Below, piece after piece: positions 1 through 4,467 of a DNA stretch of 5,007 nt (positions within the stretch are counted from its first letter, which is position 1; each line of letters opens with the position of its first letter). This stretch comes from Pseudomonadota bacterium (lineage in GTDB: Bacteria; Desulfobacterota; Desulfovibrionia; Desulfovibrionales; Desulfovibrionaceae): contig JAEYOJ010000074.1 of assembly GCA_023411815.1 (NCBI GenBank), positions 1 through 5,007 on the forward strand. The letters are read 5' to 3'. Both the position numbers and the translations under genes were made by a program. Under the pieces are notes generated by a model that was not told the origin of the DNA, made no database searches, and saw nothing but the letters and a program-made list of their open reading frames with translations.

Positions 1-57
1 GGCCAAACGCCGCTTCGACGTCCAGCGCTGAACACTCTCCTGCGGGTTCTCGTCCAT
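1..57 (-). CDS. Insertion-sequence transposase, N-terminal fragment (cut by window edge)
   Basis: An ATG at 55-57 opens 19 codons that run off the left edge: MDENPQESVQRWTSKRRLA. The block QRWTSKRRLA resembles the start of small helix-turn-helix OrfA-type transposase subunits, in which a '(Q)RWTaKRr' stretch precedes 'alvlsIlkGetsvaEaar'; this is recognised from memory and only 19 residues are visible. A good Shine-Dalgarno sequence, AAGGAG, sits 9 nt before the ATG, which supports the start. In that family the protein binds the element's ends and acts with a DDE catalytic subunit made downstream, which would lie outside the window. The gene runs in the same direction as the pst operon and lies after its end. 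Whether the element is intact cannot be seen. The alternative is a short chance ORF, but the ribosome-binding site and the motif together argue against that. Confidence 0.6.
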   Translation of the reverse strand, partial: MDENPQESVQRWTSKRRLA

Positions 58-130
58 CGGTAGCCACTCCTTCCACGTGCTTCTCGCACGTCTTGTTCGT
101 GGCTTCAATTTCTAGGGGAGCGGTATATTG
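58..130 (-). mobile_element. Probable left end and leader of the insertion sequence
   Basis: This stretch upstream of the transposase start should contain the element's terminal inverted repeat and promoter. On the minus strand the sequence TACCGCTCCCCTAGAAATTG (107-126) looks like an IS terminus, and the base composition changes to AT-rich just outside it (about 125-137). The other end is outside the window, so neither the inverted repeat nor the target duplication can be confirmed. The boundary near 120-130 is an inference. Confidence 0.3.
75..91 (-). repeat. Small stem-loop in the transposase leader
   Basis: ACGTGC (75-80) and GCACGT (86-91) form a perfect 6-bp inverted repeat around a 5-nt loop. 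It ends a few bases before the AAGGAG ribosome-binding site of the transposase. Leader hairpins in this position can limit transposase translation from read-through transcripts. That role is an inference here, and a 6-bp stem could also arise by chance. Confidence 0.35.
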
Positions 131-243
131 ATAAATGTGGCTCGATCTTTCCTGCGGCAAACCGGCTCATGAACCCGCTGTCTGGGTATGGCTTGCGCCC
201 AGCTTGCCAGGTCACGAACGAGCCAAGGTCAGACGTGTAACCG
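131..243. other. Spacer between the HAD gene and the insertion-sequence end, no gene seen
   Basis: I see no supported coding region and no strong stem-loop followed by a T-run after the HAD stop codon, so the 3' end of the pst operon is not evident. Two AGGTCA words 17 bp apart (209-214 and 226-231) are the only repetition I noticed and are too short to mean much. A terminator may have been displaced by the insertion, or may be Rho-dependent. Confidence 0.4.
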
Positions 244-714
244 TTATTCGCGCATGGTGGCTATAAGGCGCAGGGGATTGAGCAGAAGTTCCAGTGCCTC
301 CGAGATGCTTGATGCTGCTATATCCGAGGCGGTCAGGGCAGCGACGGACGCGCACTCATGGCCCAGGATGGCGATGCCCAAGGCTGCCTCGGCAAGCATG
401 AGCCGGTCGTTGCGGCCATTACCAATGGCCGCGCAGCGCTGAGCTCCCAGGCTGCGGACATAGTCGCGTTTCGCCTCGGCCTGGTTGCCGGGAGCGAGCA
501 CGGCCACCTGACAGGGCAGTCCTTGCAACTGCAAACGAACGCTGCCGAAGGTGTCGGCAGTGATGACGTGCAACGCTATGTCCTCGGCCAGAGCGTTCAT
601 GCGCTCCACGGCTTCGGGCAGAACCGCGCCGTCGCGGGCGATGGTGCCGTTGTAGTCCAGCACGAGATGCTCCAGCTCAAGGCGGCCGAAGCCGGGAATA
701 TCGAAGATCTTCAT
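244..714 (-). CDS. HAD-superfamily protein, soluble P-type ATPase-like (COG4087 type)
   Basis: A cytoplasmic protein of 156 residues made of a single HAD (haloacid dehalogenase-like) core with no large cap. Motif I is LVLDYNGT (residues 17-24), with the expected Asp nucleophile at D20. The usual second Asp of phosphatases is replaced by N22. Motif II is the Thr of VITADT (T52), K82 is a likely motif III lysine, and GNGRND (98-103) supplies the acidic motif IV. The DxNGT signature, the IGNGRNDRLML block and the C-terminal NPLRLIATMR match the small family annotated as soluble P-type ATPase, whose substrate is not known to me. A GTG lies at 718-720, but GAGGA with 6-nt spacing places the start at the ATG 712-714. 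That Shine-Dalgarno overlaps the TGA of pstB, so translation is probably coupled and the gene is the last of the pst operon. It stands where phoU is often found. It is not a PhoU homologue; PhoU is an all-helical protein without these motifs. The family call is firm, the role unknown. Confidence 0.85.
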   Translation of the reverse strand: MKIFDIPGFGRLELEHLVLDYNGTIARDGAVLPEAVERMNALAEDIALHVITADTFGSVRLQLQGLPCQVAVLAPGNQAEAKRDYVRSLGAQRCAAIGNGRNDRLMLAEAALGIAILGHECASVAALTASDIAASSISEALELLLNPLRLIATMRE

Positions 715-723
715 GCGCACTCC

Positions 724-1476
724 TCAAAAACAGTCGATTAAAGTCTCTTCGAGCGATCCTGCCGCAGCCAACTCGCCCTTTTCCAGCACGCGCGAGACGC
801 GACCGGCGCGCATGACCACGATGCGTTCGGCGATGCGCTGGGCTTGGCGCAGGCTGTGCGAAACCACCAGCAGCGTGTAGCGCTTCTTGAGGCGCAGCAG
901 CAGTTCCTCAATGCGCAGGGCAGAATGGTAGTCGACCGAGGCAGTGGGCTCGTCCAGCAGGAGCACCTCAGGCTCCAGGGCCAGAGCACGGGCAAGACAC
1001 AACCGCTGCTGCTGGCCTCCGGAGAGCGTCTGCGCTCCAGCACTCAATCTGTCCTCGACTTCATCCCACAAGTTTGCCTCGTCCAAGGCCTCACGCATGC
1101 GTGCGCGGGCCTCGCCGTCCGTGATGCCGCGTACCAGACGCAGGGGCAGCAGCAGGTTCTTCTCCACGCTCATGGGCAGCACATTGGGAGTCTGGAAGAC
1201 CATGCCGACCCTGCGGCGCAGTTCCTCCACATCCGTTCCCTGCGCATAAGCCTCCACCTGCCCGTCCCGCAACCCAAAGCGTATTCGGCCCGATGTCGCG
1301 CAGTTGGGGAAGCATTCGTTGAGCCGGTTCACGGCCCGCAGCAGCGTCGTCTTGCCCGAGCCAGAACGGCCCAGCAGCACTGTGATGCCCGCCGGAATGT
1401 CCATGTCCACGTCACTGACCACGTTCTTTCCGTTGAAAGTAACGCTTAATCCTTCGATGCGCACGGTCGCGCTCAT
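724..1476 (-). CDS. pstB: Phosphate ABC transporter ATP-binding protein PstB
   Basis: The cytoplasmic ATPase subunit that would drive phosphate import through PstC/PstA; 250 residues, about the normal PstB length. The Walker A motif is GRSGSGKTT (36-44), the Q-loop Gln is Q95 in VFQTPNVLPMSV, the signature is LSGGQ (151-155), Walker B is VLLLDEP (171-177) and the H-loop His is H207. The stretch LRAVNRLNE after Walker A and the NVLPMSV stretch after the Q-loop are PstB-like. The second half departs from typical PstB: the D-loop region reads TASVDYHS rather than the common TSALDPIS form, and the C-terminus ends in ETLIDCF without the usual nucleotide-binding-protein tail. It could therefore be a divergent or lineage-specific PstB, but neighbouring genes make phosphate the best substrate. 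The ATG is preceded by GGAGG at 8 nt, inside the end of pstA, and only 2 nt separate the two genes. No catalytic motif is missing. Confidence 0.9.
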   Translation of the reverse strand: MSATVRIEGLSVTFNGKNVVSDVDMDIPAGITVLLGRSGSGKTTLLRAVNRLNECFPNCATSGRIRFGLRDGQVEAYAQGTDVEELRRRVGMVFQTPNVLPMSVEKNLLLPLRLVRGITDGEARARMREALDEANLWDEVEDRLSAGAQTLSGGQQQRLCLARALALEPEVLLLDEPTASVDYHSALRIEELLLRLKKRYTLLVVSHSLRQAQRIAERIVVMRAGRVSRVLEKGELAAAGSLEETLIDCF

Positions 1477-1478
1477 GC

Positions 1479-2354
1479 CTAGGTCCTCCAGCGGCGCTGC
1501 ATGGCCGCGTGCAGCAGATGCGCGCCCAGAAAAATCACAGAAGTCAGCAGCAGAAGAACCATGGCCGCCCCGAAGCCGCGGTCCAGCTCCTGGACTGTCT
1601 GGTGCTCGGCTGCGGTGGTGAAGATGAAGAAGGGCAGGGCCTCGTATTTGTCCAGCAGGCCGCGCGGCAGGCCGGCGTTGGCCACCACGCCCGTTAGCAG
1701 GATCACGGCCGTATCCTCGGCGGCACGGCCGATGGCCAGCACCGCACCGCCCAGAATGCCCTTTCCGGAGGCTGGCAGAAGAATGTGCCGCACGGCCTGA
1801 AGCTTCGTCAGGCCCAGGCTCGGGCCGAGCAACCGGAGTTCCTCAGGCAGGCCTTCCAGGGCGGCCAGGGTCGTCTTGATGAGGTAAGGCAGGATGAGCA
1901 AGGCCATGCAGGCCGCCGACAGAAGCAGGCAGGTCGTGGCGTTCGTCAGGAACGTGCGGCGCAGGAGAAGAATGAGCGCGAAGCCGAACAGGCCCATTAC
2001 GATGGACGGCACGCCGGCAAGCAGATCCGCTCCCAGCGACAGGGCGGCCTTTACGCGTCCCGTGGCGAATTCGGCCAGGTGGATGCCGCAGGCCACCCCA
2101 ACGGGTATGGCCAGGATTGCGGACAGGAACACAAGACTAAATGTCCCGGCGCAGGCCGGCCAGATGCCGTCCCATACCGGGGCACGGCCTAGCAGTGCGG
2201 CCAGGGGTGGCGCATCACCGAAAAAGAGTTCCGTCGAAATCGTGGGCAGGCCCCGCACGGCCAGGAAGGCGAGCAGCGCGGCCACCGCCAGCAGAGGGAC
2301 GAGCGCGCTCAGCCAGCAGAAAAGAATGAAGGAGGCCTGGCCGGACCTTTTCAC
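1479..2354 (-). CDS. pstA: Phosphate ABC transporter permease PstA
   Basis: An inner-membrane permease of 291 residues that pairs with PstC to form the phosphate channel. About six hydrophobic segments are visible, roughly at 8-33, 69-96, 105-133, 142-163, 198-225 and 263-285. The cytoplasmic coupling loop that contacts the ATPase (EAA-type) is EELRLLGPSLGLTKLQAVRH (171-190). LLAGVPSIVMGLFG (111-124) matches the conserved 'GVPSIVyGlfg' of PstA. The family's GRAxGET segment after the coupling loop reads GRAAEDT (209-215), so the Gly is Glu and the Glu is Asp. The start is GTG (2352-2354) with GGAGG at 6 nt, and it overlaps the pstC stop in a GTGA arrangement, implying coupled translation and equal amounts of the two permeases. 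The gene is full length with no sign of disruption. Assignment to PstA rather than PstC rests on gene order and on the PSIVMG motif. Confidence 0.92.
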   Translation of the reverse strand: MKRSGQASFILFCWLSALVPLLAVAALLAFLAVRGLPTISTELFFGDAPPLAALLGRAPVWDGIWPACAGTFSLVFLSAILAIPVGVACGIHLAEFATGRVKAALSLGADLLAGVPSIVMGLFGFALILLLRRTFLTNATTCLLLSAACMALLILPYLIKTTLAALEGLPEELRLLGPSLGLTKLQAVRHILLPASGKGILGGAVLAIGRAAEDTAVILLTGVVANAGLPRGLLDKYEALPFFIFTTAAEHQTVQELDRGFGAAMVLLLLTSVIFLGAHLLHAAMQRRWRT

Positions 2355-3199
2355 GCGCGGCCTCCGTCAGCCTTGTTCAGGCTGCGTAGGGTCAGGTTCA
2401 CGGCCACGCTGGTGACAAAGAGGATCAGCCCGCAAGCGAACAGCGACAGATAGGCCGTGCTCTGGCTATCCGTGGCCACGACCAGGGCGATATGGGCCGT
2501 GAGCGTGCGCAGGCCGTCCAGGAGCGAGACGGGCACCTGCGGCGCATTGCCGGCGAGCATGAGCGGCACCAGGGTGTCGCCCACTGCACGGCCGAATCCC
2601 AGCGCCGCGGCCGCCAGCAGCCCGCGCCGCGCGGCGGGCAGGACCACGTATCTTACGCTCTGGGCGCGGGTCAGCCCGAGGGCCGCCGCGGTCTGGCGCA
2701 CGCGCGGCTCGATAAGCTCGAACTGGGCGTGCAGCACGAGCACCACCGTGGGCAGCACCAGCAGGCTCAGAGTCATGGACGCGGCCAGCCACGAGAATCC
2801 CGAACCCGAGGCGAAAGCCGCGCGCAGCAAGGGCACCAGCAGAAAGACCGCCACAAAGCCGTAGACGACCGTGGGCACGCTGGTCATGAAGCGTACCACG
2901 GCCATGACCATGGCCGCAGGCCTGCGTGGTCCGACGCCATGGGCGAAACAGCACAGGCCCAGGCCCATGGGCAGGGCCACGGCCATGGACGTGAGGGACA
3001 GGCATATGGAGCCTACGATCATGGGCAGAATGCCGAACTCGCCCTGGAAGGGCCGCCAACGCCAGGAAAGCACCTGGATCAGCCCTTCGCCGCGCAGCAG
3101 CGGCAGGCTGAACCAGGCCAGGAAGCCGAATATGGCCAGCACGGCCAGGGCGGCAACCATGGCCGAAAGCAGGAGCATTACGCGGGTCAAGCGTTCCAT
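2351..3199 (-). CDS. pstC: Phosphate ABC transporter permease PstC
   Basis: The other inner-membrane permease of the phosphate transporter, 282 residues from the chosen start. Hydrophobic segments run at about 7-30, 56-82, 98-126, 138-160, 190-218 and 248-272. The segment FGILPMIVGSICLS (55-68), SVPTVVYGF (107-115), the coupling loop EPRVRQTAAALGLTRAQSVR (164-183) and GRAVGDT (203-209) are all typical of PstC, except that the last motif is usually GET. The reading frame also has an ATG at 3257-3259 just after a stop. That longer form would add 20 residues (MRGVWGDHVPPAAGGIFILI) encoded by an intergenic stem-loop element and lacking a ribosome-binding site, so I reject it. The ATG at 3197-3199 begins MERLTRVMLLLS, a normal PstC N-terminus, but its only Shine-Dalgarno is 16 nt away (see the ribosome-binding-site entry). 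The stop overlaps pstA. Function is secure; the exact start is less so. Confidence 0.9.
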   Translation of the reverse strand: MERLTRVMLLLSAMVAALAVLAIFGFLAWFSLPLLRGEGLIQVLSWRWRPFQGEFGILPMIVGSICLSLTSMAVALPMGLGLCCFAHGVGPRRPAAMVMAVVRFMTSVPTVVYGFVAVFLLVPLLRAAFASGSGFSWLAASMTLSLLVLPTVVLVLHAQFELIEPRVRQTAAALGLTRAQSVRYVVLPAARRGLLAAAALGFGRAVGDTLVPLMLAGNAPQVPVSLLDGLRTLTAHIALVVATDSQSTAYLSLFACGLILFVTSVAVNLTLRSLNKADGGRA

Positions 3200-3215
3200 G
3201 ATAAGAATGAAGATG

Positions 3216-3220
3216 CCTCC
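3216..3220 (-). promoter_or_regulatory. Oddly spaced Shine-Dalgarno of pstC
   Basis: GGAGG on the minus strand is the only purine-rich site before pstC. It is 16 nt from the in-frame ATG at 3199, much more than the usual 5-10 nt. The in-frame codon at the best distance (7 nt) is an ATT at 3206-3208, a rare start codon. The site itself lies in a GCCGCCGGAGGC end that looks like part of the dispersed intergenic element rather than a native leader. Confidence 0.45.
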
Positions 3221-3225
3221 GGCGG

Positions 3226-3248
3226 CTGGGGGAACGTGGTCCCCCCAG
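3226..3248. repeat. GGGGG/CCCCC stem-loop beside the pstC ribosome-binding site
   Basis: CTGGGGGAAC (3226-3235) pairs with GTCCCCCCAG (3239-3248) around a GTG loop, with one A-C mismatch in ten pairs. On the minus strand it reads GGGGTCTGGGGGG followed by CCACGTTCCCCCAG, and it ends 5 nt before the GGAGG of pstC. It resembles the stem-loop at 3359-3390 on the opposite strand, so the two look like diverged copies of one intergenic element. Confidence 0.6.
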
Positions 3249-3260
3249 ACCCCCCGCATT

Positions 3261-3310
3261 CATTGTTGAGGATTCACCGACGCTACAGCGTCGGTGAATC
3301 CTCAACAATG
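3261..3310. repeat. Perfect 24-bp inverted repeat (50-bp palindrome)
   Basis: The arm 3261-3284 starts CATTGTTGAGGATTCACC and is matched exactly by its reverse complement at 3287-3310, with only AC (3285-3286) between. The pairing may continue after a 7-nt bulge, GCATT (3256-3260) with AATGC (3318-3322). In RNA from either strand it would form one very long hairpin. Minus-strand transcripts from pstS to pstC must pass through it. No T-run follows, so it is not a textbook terminator. It may be a dispersed repeat or small mobile palindromic element, or a selected attenuator; the sequence alone does not decide. Confidence 0.9.
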
Positions 3311-3324
3311 GCTTGTGAATGCGC

Positions 3325-3357
3325 TTCGAGCCAGCCGGTTCCTCAGGATGGCTCGAA
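3325..3357. repeat. 9-bp inverted repeat with 15-nt loop
   Basis: TTCGAGCCA (3325-3333) pairs perfectly with TGGCTCGAA (3349-3357). One mismatch followed by three more pairs (GCG 3321-3323 with CGC 3359-3361) extends the stem. It stands between the long palindrome and the GGGGGAT hairpin. Confidence 0.6.
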
Positions 3358-3368
3358 ACGCGGGGTCC

Positions 3369-3385
3369 AGGGGGATCATCCCCCT
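3369..3385. repeat. GGGGGAT/ATCCCCC hairpin
   Basis: AGGGGGAT (3369-3376) and ATCCCCCT (3378-3385) are exact inverted repeats around a single C; in RNA the loop would open to at least three bases. The plus-strand context, GCGGGGTCCAGGGGGATC, is like the minus-strand copy at 3226-3256, so the two elements face away from the central palindrome. I recall this GGGGTCCAGGGGG type of intergenic element from Desulfovibrio-like genomes, but cannot check it here. Confidence 0.6.
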
Positions 3386-3400
3386 TGTGGGGTGAGGTAT

Positions 3401-3423
3401 GGAGAGGGGCGACGCCCCTCTCC
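3401..3423 (-). terminator. Stem-loop directly after pstS (partial terminator or 3'-end stabiliser)
   Basis: GGAGAGGGGC (3401-3410) and GCCCCTCTCC (3414-3423) form a perfect 10-bp, GC-rich stem with a 3-nt loop, 15 nt after the pstS stop codon. The minus-strand bases after it are ATACCTCACC, not a T-run, so complete intrinsic termination is unlikely. The likely effect is protection of the pstS 3' end from exonucleases and reduced read-through, giving more PstS than permease. Confidence 0.6.
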
Positions 3424-3438
3424 GGCTCTTCGCTTAGG

Positions 3439-4269
3439 CTACTTCGTGGGGATGTAGCCGCTGGCCTTGGTGATCTCCGCGCCCTCGGGGCCGCACACGT
3501 ATTCGATGAAGCTCTTGACGATGCCTTGAGGCTCGCCCTTGGTGTTCATGTACAGTAGCCGGGTGATCTTGTACTCGCCGCTGACGGCCGTGTCCTGGTT
3601 GGGCGCCACGCCGTCGAGCAGCGGGGCCTTGAGCGTGCCGTCTATGTGGCCGATGCTCACGTAGCCGATGGCGTTCCTGTCACCGGCCACGGCGGTCTTC
3701 ATGGCACCGTTGGAGGCCACCACGTTGGCCGCGTCGGCAATGGCGCCCTTGGAGAGCATCTTCTCCCAGAACACCTCGCGCGTGCCGCTGGCTTCGTCGC
3801 GGGTATACAGATTGATGGAGGCGTCCGGGCCGCCGACCTGCTTCCAGTTGCTGATCGTGCCGGCAAAGATGTCCTTGACCTGGGCCTGGGTCAGATTCTG
3901 CAGCGGATTGGCCTTGTTGACCACCACGGCCACGCCGTCGATGGCGAAGGGGAAGGATACCAGGCCGTACTTGTCCTTCTCGGCCTCGGTCACGGCCCGG
4001 CCGGTGTTGCCTATGTCAGCCAGCCCTTCGCCGGCCTTCTGCACACCCACGCCCGAGCCGCCGCCGGCCACGGTGATGCGGATGGCGGGATTGGCGGTCA
4101 TGATGCGCTTGGCGGCTTCCTTCATAACCGGAATGTGCGCCGTGCCGCCGGCGATCTCAATGTTGCCGGACTTGCCCTTGAAGGCGTCCAGGCCTTGGGC
4201 CGAGGCTGGCGCGGACGCGGCGAGGATGAACAAAAGGACGGCGGTGAAGGTCCCGAGCTTCCTCAACAT
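3439..4269 (-). CDS. pstS: Phosphate ABC transporter substrate-binding protein PstS
   Basis: The exported protein that binds phosphate and delivers it to PstC/PstA. The 276-residue precursor has a typical Sec signal peptide: basic MLRK, a hydrophobic core to about residue 18, and an APASA-QG site that suggests cleavage after A24. There is no lipobox Cys, so the mature protein should be soluble in the periplasm. PBP-type motifs are in order: an N-terminal GNIEIAGGTA (35-44), AGGGSGVG (68-75), IGNTGRA (86-92), the family's VVNKANPL (116-123), IFAGTISNWKQVGG (134-147), RDEASGTRE (157-165), which should contribute phosphate ligands, and the closing SGYIP (270-274). It is shorter than the roughly 320-350 residues of E. 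coli-type PstS but normal for the short class. The ATG follows a GGGAGA-type ribosome-binding site. It is first in the operon and separated from pstC by 239 bp of stem-loops, which fits a need for excess binding protein. Other oxyanions are possible but less likely given pstC, pstA and pstB. Confidence 0.93.
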   Translation of the reverse strand: MLRKLGTFTAVLLFILAASAPASAQGLDAFKGKSGNIEIAGGTAHIPVMKEAAKRIMTANPAIRITVAGGGSGVGVQKAGEGLADIGNTGRAVTEAEKDKYGLVSFPFAIDGVAVVVNKANPLQNLTQAQVKDIFAGTISNWKQVGGPDASINLYTRDEASGTREVFWEKMLSKGAIADAANVVASNGAMKTAVAGDRNAIGYVSIGHIDGTLKAPLLDGVAPNQDTAVSGEYKITRLLYMNTKGEPQGIVKSFIEYVCGPEGAEITKASGYIPTK

Positions 4270-4300
4270 GATGGTTCTCCCTGCATGCGGTTGTGAATGC

Positions 4301-4323
4301 CCGCGCCGGTTGGGTCGGCGCGG
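4301..4323 (-). promoter_or_regulatory. GC-rich hairpin in the pstS leader
   Basis: CCGCGCCG (4301-4308) and CGGCGCGG (4316-4323) form a perfect 8-bp stem with a 7-nt loop (GTTGGGT on the plus strand). The hairpin sits 31 nt before the pstS start, so it should be in the 5' untranslated RNA without covering the ribosome-binding site. It may protect the 5' end of the mRNA. Nothing in it resembles a known riboswitch. Confidence 0.5.
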
Positions 4324-4345
4324 CTATTAGTCGATCGTTGCAAGG

Positions 4346-4372
4346 GTTCTACTCATGTCGCAAAGCTGTAAC
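4346..4372 (-). promoter_or_regulatory. Tentative pstS promoter with Pho-box-like direct repeat
   Basis: ATGTCGC (4355-4361) and CTGTAAC (4366-4372) on the plus strand are spaced 11 bp apart, the period of the Pho box (CTGTCAT, 4 bp, CTGTCAT) bound by PhoB. Each matches only four or five of seven positions, and the orientation is opposite to pstS. On the minus strand the same bases read TTGTTAC and TTGCGAC. Just downstream of them is TAGAAC (4346-4351), a four-of-six match to a -10 box, with no good -35, which would fit an activator-dependent promoter. This is a weak prediction based on position and spacing. Confidence 0.25.
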
Positions 4373-4374
4373 AA

Positions 4375-4429
4375 ATCGAAATCATCAATCATGAATGCTG
4401 AAATGTATCATGATTCCTGATGCTTCGAT
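4375..4429. promoter_or_regulatory. Large imperfect dyad upstream of pstS
   Basis: Three nested blocks are mirrored: ATCGAA (4375-4380) with TTCGAT (4424-4429), CATCA (4383-4387) with TGATG (4418-4422), and AATCATGA (4387-4394) with TCATGATT (4408-4415), around a 13-nt centre. Small insertions offset the blocks. The region is AT-richer than the genes around it. It could be an operator for a dimeric regulator, a binding region for two proteins, or a stem-loop at the end of the upstream transcript. No known operator consensus is recognised. Confidence 0.5.
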
Positions 4430-4467
4430 CGCAGTAAGGGAAGGGTAGCTAGGGAAGGAATAACTCG

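Larger units (their letters stand above)
3200..3438. other. Structured pstS-pstC intergenic region
   Basis: This 239-bp gap inside an otherwise tightly packed operon holds no gene. It is almost filled by stem-loops at 3226-3248, 3261-3310, 3325-3357, 3369-3385 and 3401-3423. None is followed by a clear T-run on the minus strand, so they look more like RNA-stabilising or partially terminating structures than full intrinsic terminators. Similar REP-type arrays between binding-protein and permease genes (for example malE-malF in E. coli) are known to raise the level of the upstream gene product. The application to this site is an inference. Confidence 0.7.

Noticed and set aside
2..31. Possible end of a plus-strand gene (AKRRFDVQR, stop at 29-31)
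   Set aside because: The opposite strand gives a better explanation, with an ATG, a ribosome-binding site and a transposase-like N-terminus; ten codons cannot support the alternative.
209..231. Direct repeat AGGTCA spaced 17 bp
   Set aside because: Six bases repeated once in a 100-bp spacer is expected by chance and has no link to a promoter.
844..1449. Plus-strand open frame of about 200 codons opposite pstB
   Set aside because: It lies wholly antisense to an unambiguous ABC ATPase and has no motif of its own; it is a product of high GC content.
3200..3259. PstC extended to the ATG at 3257-3259
   Set aside because: The extra 20 residues are translated from a stem-loop element, no ribosome-binding site precedes that ATG, and the shorter form has a normal PstC N-terminus.
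3250..3310. The same peptide (LLRIHRR then SVGESST) readable on both strands
   Set aside because: It is a direct consequence of the perfect palindrome, not evidence of a conserved small protein.
3200..3438. CRISPR array or tRNA/rRNA in the stem-loop-rich gap
   Set aside because: There are no regularly spaced identical repeats with unique spacers and no cloverleaf; the repeats are inverted, not direct.
2492..3457. Long plus-strand open frame, rich in His, Gly and Gln, opposite pstC
   Set aside because: It is the antisense shadow of pstC and of the stem-loops, with low-complexity composition and no recognisable domain or ribosome-binding site.
3668..4330. Plus-strand open frames of over 210 codons opposite pstS
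   Set aside because: They are antisense to a clear PstS with signal peptide and show no domain.
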